From NCBI GenBank assembly GCA_021799315.1, contig JAJZAR010000017.1, positions 1 to 18,377 of the forward strand: a stretch of DNA of 18,377 nt. The letters run 5' to 3'. Below, piece by piece: positions 6,405-13,625 of this stretch (the stretch's first letter is position 1; each line of letters begins with the position of its first letter). Source of the DNA: Thermoplasmata archaeon. Its GTDB lineage: Archaea > Thermoplasmatota > Thermoplasmata > Thermoplasmatales > Thermoplasmataceae. The notes beneath the pieces were generated by a model. That model worked only from the letters and a program-made list of their open reading frames with translations. It was not told the origin of the DNA and did not search any database. Both the position numbers and the translations under genes were made by a program.

Positions 6405-8162
6405 CTAATTGCTTTCATCTTTGTAACTTGTTTTTTTCTGCATATTAAATAACTCAAATATTTCTACTGTGTTTGTACAATCAAACACTTTTTTATCATT
6501 TCTCCAGTTTCCTGTAAAGCGTGGGAACCGTATAGCCAGGCCCTTTCCTCCAGTAAGATTCATTGCACATGTGTGCACAGGGCTTATGGTTATTTCTGCA
6601 CCCTTCACTTCAATAACTTTTTCAGGGTAGATCCATACATCTGGTACCATCCCTGATTGAACGTTAGATGGCTTTTCCTTAACTTCAAGGGATGATAACA
6701 TAGACCTCAGTTCAGACAGATTATCATCTGTAAAACCTGAGCCAAGTTTACATACGGACTGGAACATATCACTATCCTTATCGTAGGATGCAAGAAGCAA
6801 AGCCCCAAAATTCCCCTTTCTCCGACCATGCCCGTAAAAAGCTCCGATTACAGCCAGATCCACAGTATCATTCAATTCACTCTGATAGTCCCTTTTGAAC
6901 TTTATCCACAGCCAACCCCTGCTACCTGCTCTGTAAATGGAGCTATCTGTAACATTCTTGGCAACTATCCCTTCGCATCCCGATGAGATGGATGATTCAA
7001 AAAATAGTTCTGCCTCCTGTTCACTTTCAGTCGCAATTCTTGTTGCCAGTCTCAACCTCTCCCTATCTCCAACAACTTGTTCAAGCAGTTTCTTTCTTTC
7101 TGTATATGGAAGTCTGTGCACAGGCTTTCCATTGAGATACACAATGTCAAAGAGATAGGCAACTATGGGTATTTCCTCCTTCATCTGCTCCATGTCATAT
7201 TTCCTTCCTCTTCGCCTTGATACATCTTGAAATGGATATATCTCGCCCGTTTCCATGTTCACGGGCACAGCTTCCCCGTCCAGGATCACACTGTCAACTT
7301 CAAGCTTCTTTGCTGCTTCTACTATTTCTGGAAACTGTAAGGTTGTTTCTTCCCTACCTCTGGAAAAAGTCCGTATGGTTTCTCCTGACTTATGAATTTG
7401 CAGCCGCAAGCCATCATATTTATACTCCAGTGAAGCTGTTCCACCCATTTTTTCCAGTATCTCCCTCAGTGAGGGTAATCTTTCTGCCAGCATCACATTC
7501 ATTGGGATCATTGGAACGGGTGACGCTTCAATGGAGCTTCCTTTTTTCATCAGTTCAGATGCAATATAAGAAGCATCAGGGTGAAAATTAAACATATCCT
7601 CAACCTCTGCCTGTTCCATTTCAGGGGCAAATGCAAGCCTCAATGAAGTGATGATCGTTGCATCAGAAACTCCAAGCCTGAGATTTCCGAGCATAATTTT
7701 TGTCAAATATTTTGATTCATTCTTTTTCGCCCGAATAAACAGGTCTTTTATGAAAGCCTCCTTCTGGGAACTGCTTCCAGAACCTTTTCGGTTAGCCATT
7801 TTCCGCATAATTTCGAAGATTTCTTCTGTTGTCAACTCCTCTGTAAAGAGGGCGGTCTGTTTGCCCTGCCCCATAAATTCTTCCACAGTTTCACCCAGAT
7901 CTCCAGACTTTGCGTAGGACTTAAAGATCTCCTCCTCATTCTTGCCTGTGAGAGACGTAACCACTTTCAGTATTGTCCTGTCGGAAACACCCAATTCAAT
8001 ACCCTCATAGTCTGGTGCCAGCTTTCCCTGTAGCAGGAATGCGTGCATTCCGCTTTGATCTGGACTCTCAAGAAAAAGTTCACTCAGTATCTGATTGATC
8101 TCAAGTCTTTTCCTCGTATCTGAAATGCGATCGAGATACCACACAAACTTAGAAAATATCAT
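6405..8162 (-). CDS. lig: ATP-dependent DNA ligase
   Basis: Nick-sealing ligase of replication and repair, 585 residues, the normal archaeal length. Numbered from the chosen start, an N-terminal DNA-binding domain (about 1-215) precedes the adenylation domain. Motif I is EYKYDGLRLQIH, with catalytic lysine K248. It is followed by FSRGREE, ILDGEAV, FDIVYLNG, EGIVAKN (motif IV) and WIKFKRDY (motif V). The OB-fold domain ends with RFPRFTGNWRNDK (motif VI). The start at 8162 gives MIFSKFVWYLDRI, matching the N-terminus of related ligases, and a TATA-like element lies about 27 bases upstream. An in-frame ATG at 8186 would add eight residues but has no ribosome-binding site. ATP as cofactor follows from the family; use of other nucleotides cannot be judged. 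Confidence 0.94.
   Translation of the reverse strand: MIFSKFVWYLDRISDTRKRLEINQILSELFLESPDQSGMHAFLLQGKLAPDYEGIELGVSDRTILKVVTSLTGKNEEEIFKSYAKSGDLGETVEEFMGQGKQTALFTEELTTEEIFEIMRKMANRKGSGSSSQKEAFIKDLFIRAKKNESKYLTKIMLGNLRLGVSDATIITSLRLAFAPEMEQAEVEDMFNFHPDASYIASELMKKGSSIEASPVPMIPMNVMLAERLPSLREILEKMGGTASLEYKYDGLRLQIHKSGETIRTFSRGREETTLQFPEIVEAAKKLEVDSVILDGEAVPVNMETGEIYPFQDVSRRRGRKYDMEQMKEEIPIVAYLFDIVYLNGKPVHRLPYTERKKLLEQVVGDRERLRLATRIATESEQEAELFFESSISSGCEGIVAKNVTDSSIYRAGSRGWLWIKFKRDYQSELNDTVDLAVIGAFYGHGRRKGNFGALLLASYDKDSDMFQSVCKLGSGFTDDNLSELRSMLSSLEVKEKPSNVQSGMVPDVWIYPEKVIEVKGAEITISPVHTCAMNLTGGKGLAIRFPRFTGNWRNDKKVFDCTNTVEIFELFNMQKKTSYKDESN
6431..6437 (+). terminator. T-run terminator candidate for ssb
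   Basis: Seven consecutive T on the + strand lie 29 bases after the ssb stop, inside the 3' end of the ligase gene, where they are read as Lys codons on the other strand. Archaeal polymerases stop at such T-runs. It is the nearest one to ssb. Confidence 0.4.
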
Positions 8163-8185
8163 TGCCTGAGTAAGAATATATTGCA

Positions 8186-8192
8186 TAATAAG
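8186..8192 (-). promoter_or_regulatory. lig: TATA-like box of the ligase gene
   Basis: On the minus strand this reads cttatta, centred about 27 bases before ATG 8162. It supports the shorter, leaderless ligase start. It is a weaker match than the other boxes in the window. Confidence 0.35.
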
Positions 8193-8244
8193 TTATCTGG
8201 AATCAAAGTATCCATCGTGAGTAGAGATTGAGGAGAGGAGAATC

Positions 8245-8280
8245 ATGAGAAATAGTAATAAAATATTTCTATGCTATTAA
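8245..8280 (+). other. Mini-ORF with strong ribosome-binding site before the methyltransferase
   Basis: A purine-rich GAGGAGAGGAG (8230-8240) precedes ATG 8245, which opens an 11-codon frame ending at TAA 8280, 11 bases before the methyltransferase start. It is in another frame from the methyltransferase. It could be a leader peptide only if a promoter lies further upstream; the obvious TATA box is inside it. Confidence 0.2.
8260..8268 (+). promoter_or_regulatory. TATA box of the methyltransferase gene
   Basis: The sequence aaaatattt is centred about 28 bases before ATG 8292. It supports a leaderless start there rather than at the in-frame ATG 8271, which lies too close to the box. Confidence 0.45.
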
Positions 8281-8291
8281 CTTGGGCACTC

Positions 8292-8879
8292 ATGGATCAT
8301 GATCATCATAATGGACATCACGAACACCACTGGGATGAAGAATCCTATGGCCATATGGCAAGACGCAGAGTTGAGATAATCGATGTCAAGAGCCTTCTTG
8401 ACTTTATGGAAATAAAGAAAAACGAAACCATCATAGACGTTGGTTCAGGCGACGGTTTTTACTCCATTCTTTTTTCAGAACATTGCAACAATGTGGTATC
8501 CCTTGATAAAAGTGCAGACGGAATTGAGTTGGAGAGAAAGAAACTGACAGAAAAGGGAATAAAAAATGTTACAGCCCTGAAGCTTGATTTGTGCCAATCT
8601 TCTGATGTTCCCCTTGGAGATAGAATTTTTTTCTCCACAAGCTTCCATGATTTTCCCTGCAAAGAAGAGCTCATATCAAAATTTTGCGATGGTGTGAGTC
8701 CAAAGTTCACGCTTGTAGAGTTTCATAAAAACTCTGAAGTGGGACCGCCTGCAGAAATAAAGATATCTCCAGATGAACTGGATCATATTTTCCATGAAAA
8801 GGGTTACGAGAGAACTCGATTTCTATCTCACGATCACATATATATGGCAACATATGAACGCAAGAAATCCAGTATGTAG
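8292..8879 (+). CDS. Class I SAM-dependent methyltransferase with His-rich N-terminus
   Basis: 195-residue soluble protein with a Rossmann methyltransferase fold. Motif I is TIIDVGSGDGFYS (46-58), followed by the acidic VVSLDKS (D72) that normally holds the SAM ribose. VTALKLDL (93-100) and FFSTSFHDF (113-121) are later strands. The end resembles small UbiE-like archaeal methyltransferases (GPPAEIKISPDEL, 151-163). The first 13 residues contain seven histidines (HDHHNGHHEHH), a likely metal-binding segment not part of the basic fold. The start at 8292 is favoured by TATA spacing; ATG 8271 would add seven residues. The substrate is unknown. No metal-transport or resistance gene sits next to it; it is divergent from the ligase gene and upstream of the sdh operon. 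Confidence 0.8.
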   Translation: MDHDHHNGHHEHHWDEESYGHMARRRVEIIDVKSLLDFMEIKKNETIIDVGSGDGFYSILFSEHCNNVVSLDKSADGIELERKKLTEKGIKNVTALKLDLCQSSDVPLGDRIFFSTSFHDFPCKEELISKFCDGVSPKFTLVEFHKNSEVGPPAEIKISPDELDHIFHEKGYERTRFLSHDHIYMATYERKKSSM

Positions 8880-8926
8880 GTCGTCAATATTTAAGTCACC
8901 CAAAAACAAAGTACAATTATTTTTCC

Positions 8927-8943
8927 AAAAAGGTGCCTTTTTT
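8927..8943 (+). terminator. Hairpin/T-run after the methyltransferase gene
   Basis: The arms AAAAAGG and CCTTTTT pair perfectly over a 2-base loop and end in six T, 48 bases after the stop codon. The loop is too tight for all pairs to form, but the T-run alone may end transcription before the sdh promoter. Confidence 0.4.
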
Positions 8944-8957
8944 ATCCGCTTGTTAAC

Positions 8958-8979
8958 TATTAGTTATTAAATGCTAATA
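8958..8979. promoter_or_regulatory. Inverted repeat upstream of the sdh TATA box
   Basis: TATTAG (8958-8963) and CTAATA (8974-8979) form a perfect 6-base inverted repeat with a 10-base spacer, so the half-sites are centred 16 bases apart. It ends 6 bases before the sdh TATA box, where activators or TFB-proximal factors bind. The AT-rich background makes chance occurrence possible. Confidence 0.3.
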
Positions 8980-8984
8980 AAAAA

Positions 8985-8993
8985 GCTTATACC
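8985..8993 (+). promoter_or_regulatory. TATA box of the sdh operon
   Basis: The sequence gcttatacc is centred near 8989, giving a predicted transcript start near 9015 and a 14-base leader. That leader carries a GAGAGTG ribosome-binding site (9017-9023) before ATG 9029. Confidence 0.45.
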
Positions 8994-9028
8994 ATTTCAT
9001 AATACACAACAGATAAGAGAGTGTAAAG

Positions 9029-10750
9029 ATGGATGATAATTATGATACCATTGAGGCAGATGTTCTGATAATTGGTGCAGGAGGAGCAGGCATGAGAGCA
9101 GCTATCTCTGTTAATGATGCTGGGCTGAAACCAGTGATTGTGACTAAATCCCTACTTGGCAAAGCTCATACTGTGATGGCTGAAGGAGGCGTTGCAGCTG
9201 CATTGGGAAATGTGGATCCGAAAGATAACTGGACTGTTCACTATGGAGATATCATAGAAGAAGGCGTTTATATTTCTGACTGGAAGATGGCAGAATTTCT
9301 TTCTAAGGAAGCCCCTGACCGTGTTCATGAACTGGAAAAGTATGGAGCAATATTTGATAGAACTCCAGATGGAAAGATAATGCAGAGAGCCTTTGGTGCC
9401 CACACCTACCGACGACTTGCTCATGTCGGTGACAGAACCGGACTCGAAATTATCAAGACACTTGAAGACCAGGTTCTTCACAGAAATATAGAATTCCATG
9501 ACGAAATGTATATTGTGGATTTTATTGTAAAGGATGGTAAAATTGCTGGTGCCATTGGAATAAAGATGGATACAGGAAAGCTATTTCTTTTCAAAGCAAA
9601 GTCTACCGTAATCAGTACAGGGGGATCTGGAAGAATATTCAAGGTAACATCAAATTCATGGGAATCCACAGGTGATGGTATTGGCATTGCGTACAGGGCA
9701 GGAGCAATTCTTAGAGATATGGAGATGTTCCAGTTCCATCCCACAGGCATGGTTTATCCCCCTGGTGTAAAGGGTCTTCTTGTAACTGAGGGAGTGAGAG
9801 GTGAAGGTGGAATTCTTCTCAACTCAAAGGGAGAACGATTCATGCTTCGTTATTCCCCGCAGAAAAAAGAGCTTGACGCAAGGGATGTTGTTGCCAGAGC
9901 CAATTATAGAGAAATAACTGAAGGAAGAGGGACAGAACACGGAGGCGTTTATCTGGATATTACCCACAAGGGATCAGAATTTATAAAGCAAAAGTTACCG
10001 GCAATGTATCAGCAATTCAAAGAATTTGCAGGCGTTGACATCACAAAGGAAAAAATGGAAGTAGCCCCCACTGTACATTACATGATGGGCGGAATACAGG
10101 TTGATGCAGAAACTGAGAGAACCAATATTCCCAATTTATTTGCAGCTGGTGAAGTGGCTTCTGGTTTGCACGGTGCCAACAGATTAGGCGGAAATTCTCT
10201 GGCAGATATACTTGTATTTGGAAAGAGAGCTGGAGATGCTGCGGCCATACTTGCCAGAAGTTCAAAACTAATTGATGTGTCTGATGATGATATTGCCAAT
10301 GTAAAAGCAACCATTGACTCATTTTTCAAGGAGACAGGGAAAAACCCATACGACCTCATTGATAGACTCACAACAACCATGAGCGAAAATGCTGGCATCG
10401 TGAGGGATGGGGAGAGACTGAAGAAAGCCTTAGAGGACATAGAGGAAATTAAAAAAGAGTTTTCAGAAGTTGGAACAAAGGGCGGAATGAGGTACAACCA
10501 CGGGCTTCTTGGATGCATGGAGCTCAGAAATATGCTCATATCCTGCGAAGCTCTTGTTTCCAGTGCCCTCATGAGGGAAGAGAGCAGAGGGGCCCATACA
10601 AGATCAGACTTTCCCAAGAAGAACCCTGAATGGAAAAAGAATATTCTAACAATGAAAGGGGAAGATGATAAAATGAAATTTGAAACAAGGGCAATAGACG
10701 AAATGCCAGAAGAATATAAGGGTTACGTAAAACCAGAGGTGTACGAATGA
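9029..10750 (+). CDS. sdhA: Succinate dehydrogenase flavoprotein subunit
   Basis: FAD subunit of succinate dehydrogenase (complex II), 573 residues, oxidising succinate to fumarate on the cytoplasmic face. The dinucleotide-binding loop is IIGAGGAGM (14-22). KAHTVMAEGG contains H47, the position that covalently carries FAD. Active-site residues are visible: H237 in FQFHPTG, R290 in RDVVAR, H350 in TVHYMMGG and R385 in ANRLGGNSLADIL. The capping and C-terminal helical region has MSENAGIVRDGERL (451-464) and EESRGAHTRSDFP (517-529), all typical of SdhA/FrdA. It is the first gene of the operon, and its stop overlaps the start of sdhB by four bases (ATGA). An aerobic Thermoplasmatales lifestyle suggests dehydrogenase rather than fumarate reductase, but sequence cannot decide the direction. 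Confidence 0.95.
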   Translation: MDDNYDTIEADVLIIGAGGAGMRAAISVNDAGLKPVIVTKSLLGKAHTVMAEGGVAAALGNVDPKDNWTVHYGDIIEEGVYISDWKMAEFLSKEAPDRVHELEKYGAIFDRTPDGKIMQRAFGAHTYRRLAHVGDRTGLEIIKTLEDQVLHRNIEFHDEMYIVDFIVKDGKIAGAIGIKMDTGKLFLFKAKSTVISTGGSGRIFKVTSNSWESTGDGIGIAYRAGAILRDMEMFQFHPTGMVYPPGVKGLLVTEGVRGEGGILLNSKGERFMLRYSPQKKELDARDVVARANYREITEGRGTEHGGVYLDITHKGSEFIKQKLPAMYQQFKEFAGVDITKEKMEVAPTVHYMMGGIQVDAETERTNIPNLFAAGEVASGLHGANRLGGNSLADILVFGKRAGDAAAILARSSKLIDVSDDDIANVKATIDSFFKETGKNPYDLIDRLTTTMSENAGIVRDGERLKKALEDIEEIKKEFSEVGTKGGMRYNHGLLGCMELRNMLISCEALVSSALMREESRGAHTRSDFPKKNPEWKKNILTMKGEDDKMKFETRAIDEMPEEYKGYVKPEVYE

Positions 10751-11499
10751 CTGAAGAAGTAGATATTAAAATTTTCAGGTTTGATCCTGAAACAGAAAAA
10801 GAAGGTAAATTTGTTGATTACAAGGTACCCAAAGTTGAAGGTATGGTTGTGCTGGATGCCGTGAGATATGTTGAAGAACATATTGACCCGACCATATCCA
10901 TAAGATGGAACTGCAAAGCAGGAAAATGTGGATCATGTTCTGCCGAGATAAATGGGAAACCTTCGCTCATGTGCAAGACAAGAGTGGAAGAGGTCGGAGA
11001 TAAGGTCAATGTAGCTCCAATGGCTTCTTTCCCTCTCATAAAGGACCTTGTGACAGATGTGTCTAAGAACTGGGAAATAGCAAGAAGAATTCCCATGTTC
11101 ACACCCAAGGAGAATCTGGAATATCCCTGGAAGATTCATCCTAAGGACGTTGAGAGATCAAAAGAGTTCAAGAGATGCATAGAATGTTTTCTATGCATGG
11201 ATGTTTGCCACATAGTGAGAGAACATTACACATCCTACGTGGGACCGAGATGGATTGTGAAGGCGGCTTCATGGGACATGCATCCTGTTGATGGCCTTGA
11301 CAGATCAAAGATGCTAAATGACGAGGGTGGCATGGGTTACTGTAATATAACAAAATGCTGCACTGAAGTCTGCCCGGAACACATAAAGATCACAGATAAT
11401 GCCATCATTCAGGAGAAGGAAAGAGCTGTTGACAGAAAATATGATCCCATAGCCATGATCATTAAAAATAGAAGAAAGAAGGAAAAGGTGGTGCAATAA
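10747..11499 (+). CDS. sdhB: Succinate dehydrogenase iron-sulfur subunit
   Basis: Electron-transfer subunit, 250 residues, carrying electrons from FAD to quinone. An N-terminal ferredoxin fold binds [2Fe-2S] through C56, C61, C64 and C76 (NCKAGKCGSC and MC). The C-terminal helical ferredoxin domain has CIECFLCMDVC (C144, C147, C150, C154) and C199-N-I-T-K-C204-C205-T-E-V-C209-P. In standard SdhB the last motif is C-x5-C-x3-CP, matched by C199, C205 and C209, which suits a [3Fe-4S] plus a [4Fe-4S] cluster. C204 is an extra neighbouring cysteine. The first [4Fe-4S] motif is followed by His, not the usual Pro. The protein ends in a basic tail (about 241-247) that may face the membrane subunit. 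It overlaps sdhA by four bases and touches sdhC (shared A at 11499). Confidence 0.95.
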   Translation: MTEEVDIKIFRFDPETEKEGKFVDYKVPKVEGMVVLDAVRYVEEHIDPTISIRWNCKAGKCGSCSAEINGKPSLMCKTRVEEVGDKVNVAPMASFPLIKDLVTDVSKNWEIARRIPMFTPKENLEYPWKIHPKDVERSKEFKRCIECFLCMDVCHIVREHYTSYVGPRWIVKAASWDMHPVDGLDRSKMLNDEGGMGYCNITKCCTEVCPEHIKITDNAIIQEKERAVDRKYDPIAMIIKNRRKKEKVVQ

Positions 11500-12248
11500 T
11501 GTCATTCAGCACAAAGGACGGTTCCAAACTGGAAAAGATAGCAAGATTTCCCCATGAGTTTGGAGAATTGAGATTTTGGTCATTCGTATTAATAGTGTTA
11601 CTTGCCATTTACTTAATGGGTCTTTTCTCATTTACTGGACCTGTATACGGAATAACCGATCCCTTCTATTCCCCAACAATCTTTGTATTACCACTTGTGG
11701 CAGGATTCAGAGCAACATGCTATGCATATAGAAAGGATTACCACAGACATCTGTTCAGGCATCCTATTGCATGCGGCGTTACAAATTTTGGATCTGTGGA
11801 GAAAAAGAATGACCTTCCAGGAGAGAAGAGAGGAAGAATATACTCTGGTGAAACAAACATTTTCAGACTGGAGAACCTGCACAGATATTTCTGGTACACA
11901 GCAGTAGCCATACTGCCATTCTTTTACTATGACATATACGTATCTCTTGCTTACAAAGGCACGTTCACTCTTGGCGCACTGTTACTCATACTCAATACAG
12001 CCTTCGTGACCATTTACACATTCTCATGCCACTTTTTCAGGCATGTTACAGGAGGAAATGTTGATTGCTACAGTTGCCCTGTTAACAAAAAGAGCTTCAG
12101 AAGATCATTCTTCGGAGGAGTGAGCAAACTGAACAGCCATCATGAGATTTTTGCATGGCTCAGCCTTATATTCTTCTTCCTGGTTGATCTGTACATAAGA
12201 GGCATGGCAGCTCACCTGTTTGTGAACCCCGTGTTCTTTGGGTTGTGA
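11499..12248 (+). CDS. sdhC: Five-helix membrane anchor of succinate dehydrogenase
   Basis: 249-residue membrane protein directly coupled to sdhB (TAATG overlap), therefore the probable quinone-reducing anchor. Hydrophobic segments lie near 27-46, 58-73, 130-150, 156-177 and 216-235, about five helices as in single-subunit anchors of fumarate-reductase type or actinobacterial Sdh1. Histidines near membrane faces that could bind haem b include H19, H128, H178, H182, H214 and H215; which of them do so is not decided. Unusual features are the Cys/His-rich stretches ATCYAYRKDYHRHLFRHPIAC (72-92) and CHFFRHVTGGNVDCYSCP (177-194). There is no N-terminal signal peptide. Identification rests mainly on operon position, size and helix count, so it is less certain than SdhA and SdhB. 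Confidence 0.75.
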   Translation: MSFSTKDGSKLEKIARFPHEFGELRFWSFVLIVLLAIYLMGLFSFTGPVYGITDPFYSPTIFVLPLVAGFRATCYAYRKDYHRHLFRHPIACGVTNFGSVEKKNDLPGEKRGRIYSGETNIFRLENLHRYFWYTAVAILPFFYYDIYVSLAYKGTFTLGALLLILNTAFVTIYTFSCHFFRHVTGGNVDCYSCPVNKKSFRRSFFGGVSKLNSHHEIFAWLSLIFFFLVDLYIRGMAAHLFVNPVFFGL

Positions 12249-12253
12249 TTACT

Positions 12254-12424
12254 ATGTTGAAAATACTTAAATCACGATGGAGATATCCTCTTTTCTTTCT
12301 TGGCATATTGATCATAGAAATAGGAGGGTTATATTATAAGTTTGTAAGCGCGAATATTAACAACACCGCATATTTCGCTGTAGTGGGCTTTATTATATTT
12401 GTGCTTTCAATCATTTTACCATAA
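12254..12424 (+). CDS. Small two-helix membrane protein, possible extra Sdh subunit
   Basis: 56-residue frame starting 5 bases after the sdhC stop; GTGATT (12245-12250), close to the archaeal ribosome-binding consensus, precedes its ATG. It begins MLKILKSRWRYPLFFLGILIIEIGGLYYKF, with a basic N-terminus and a first helix. A short polar loop, VSANINNT, follows, then a second helix, AYFAVVGFIIFVLSIILP, to the end. The hydrophobic pattern and clean position at the end of the operon argue that it is real. I do not recognise a family. Small additional anchor subunits of complex II have precedent (SdhF of Mycobacterium smegmatis Sdh2), so a fourth Sdh subunit or assembly factor is a reasonable inference. 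An unrelated small membrane protein remains possible. Confidence 0.6.
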   Translation: MLKILKSRWRYPLFFLGILIIEIGGLYYKFVSANINNTAYFAVVGFIIFVLSIILP

Positions 12425-12470
12425 TTTAAACATATTTTTAATTCAAATTTTAGTGGCATCTGAATCACAT

Positions 12471-12478
12471 TTTATTTA
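12471..12478 (+). promoter_or_regulatory. aroC: TATA box of aroC
   Basis: The sequence tttattta is centred 26 bases before ATG 12501, predicting a leaderless mRNA. The sdh operon therefore probably ends before it; a T5 run at 12435-12439 may be its terminator. Confidence 0.6.
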
Positions 12479-12500
12479 AGGGAGTTGAATCTTACACTCT

Positions 12501-13625
12501 ATGAGCTTCACTTTCAGAGACAGAATAGGATTAACCATATTCGGCTCTTCCCACGGCGAGACAGTGGGAGCTGTCCTCGATGGAATTCCTGCAGGATTCA
12601 AAGTTGATCAGTCGAGAATTGCCATCTGGATGGATAGAAGGGCACCCGGAAGGAGTAGCCTCACGACTCAGAGAAAAGAGGAGGATTCAGTACAGATCCT
12701 TTCCGGTCTTCAAGACGGCGTTACAGACGGAGGTGCAATAACTCTTCTCATAACAAATAAGGACTCCATAAAGAAGCATTATGATGAGATCAAAAATAAT
12801 CCGAGACCGGGGCATGGGGATCTGAGTCTGTTCCTTAAATATGGACCCTATAGAAACTATTCTGGTGGAGGTTTTCTGTCGGGGAGAATGACTGCCCCAC
12901 TGGTCGCATCAGGATCTCTTGCCATGCAGATACTGGAGACCATTGGAGTAAGGATTACAAGTTACATAGATTCCATGGGGACCATATATATGGAAGATCA
13001 TTCATTCTACGATGAGAATGAAGTTTATCAATATCAGTCCAGAATGCCAAACCCTGACCTGGATGCCAGAGCTGTTAAACTCATTAGGGATCTTCAGGCG
13101 TCCGGGGATTCAATAGGTGCCACAGTAAGAACAGTTGCCACAAATATACCTGAAGGGATGGGTGAACCTTTCTTTGACTCTGTGGAATCAATAATTTCTC
13201 ACCTTGTTTTCTCCATACCTGGAGTGAAGGGCATAGAATTTGGTTCTGGATTTTCCCTTTCTTCCATGAATGGAAGTGATGCCAATGATCCTTTCATTAT
13301 CTCTGATGGAAAGTTCCATACGCATGACAATAAAAACGGAGGAGTTCTCGGAGGTATAACCTATGGAGACCCCATTGCATTCAGAGCTGTAATGAAACCG
13401 ACATCCTCCATAAGAGGCGATCAGAAAACAGTGAATTTGGAAACAATGGAACCTTCAAAGATATCAATTGTTGGAAGGCACGATCCATGCATTGCCATAA
13501 GGGCTGTCCCGGTCTTTTCCTGCGTCACAGCCCTGGCTCTCCTAGACCTGTACCTGAGAAGGCAGTCAGGTTATAAAGGGAATTTTGAAAAGGACCCCAG
13601 TTATGGAAAGAACGAGAGGGATTAG
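12501..13625 (+). CDS. aroC: Chorismate synthase
   Basis: Last enzyme of the shikimate pathway, converting 5-enolpyruvylshikimate-3-phosphate to chorismate with reduced FMN as cofactor; cytoplasmic. Its 374 residues are within the family range. Signatures seen are FGSSHGETVGAVLDGIPAG (14-32), RRAPGRSSLTTQRKEEDSV (46-64), RPGHGDLSLFLKYG (102-115), NYSGGGFLSGRMTAPLVASG (119-138) and GVLGGITYGDPIAFRAVMKPTSSI (from about 282). RHDPCIAIRAVPV lies near the C-terminus. No other aro gene is in the window; it stands alone with its own promoter. Its last 60 bases (tail QSGYKGNFEKDPSYGKNERD) overlap the end of the DUF2070 gene on the opposite strand, so the C-terminal extension is constrained by, or arose from, the overlap. 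Confidence 0.95.
   Translation: MSFTFRDRIGLTIFGSSHGETVGAVLDGIPAGFKVDQSRIAIWMDRRAPGRSSLTTQRKEEDSVQILSGLQDGVTDGGAITLLITNKDSIKKHYDEIKNNPRPGHGDLSLFLKYGPYRNYSGGGFLSGRMTAPLVASGSLAMQILETIGVRITSYIDSMGTIYMEDHSFYDENEVYQYQSRMPNPDLDARAVKLIRDLQASGDSIGATVRTVATNIPEGMGEPFFDSVESIISHLVFSIPGVKGIEFGSGFSLSSMNGSDANDPFIISDGKFHTHDNKNGGVLGGITYGDPIAFRAVMKPTSSIRGDQKTVNLETMEPSKISIVGRHDPCIAIRAVPVFSCVTALALLDLYLRRQSGYKGNFEKDPSYGKNERD

Noticed and set aside
10078..10617. A 179-residue minus-strand frame inside sdhA
   Set aside because: It lies opposite conserved SdhA motifs and its Ser/Leu-rich composition is typical of antisense shadow frames.
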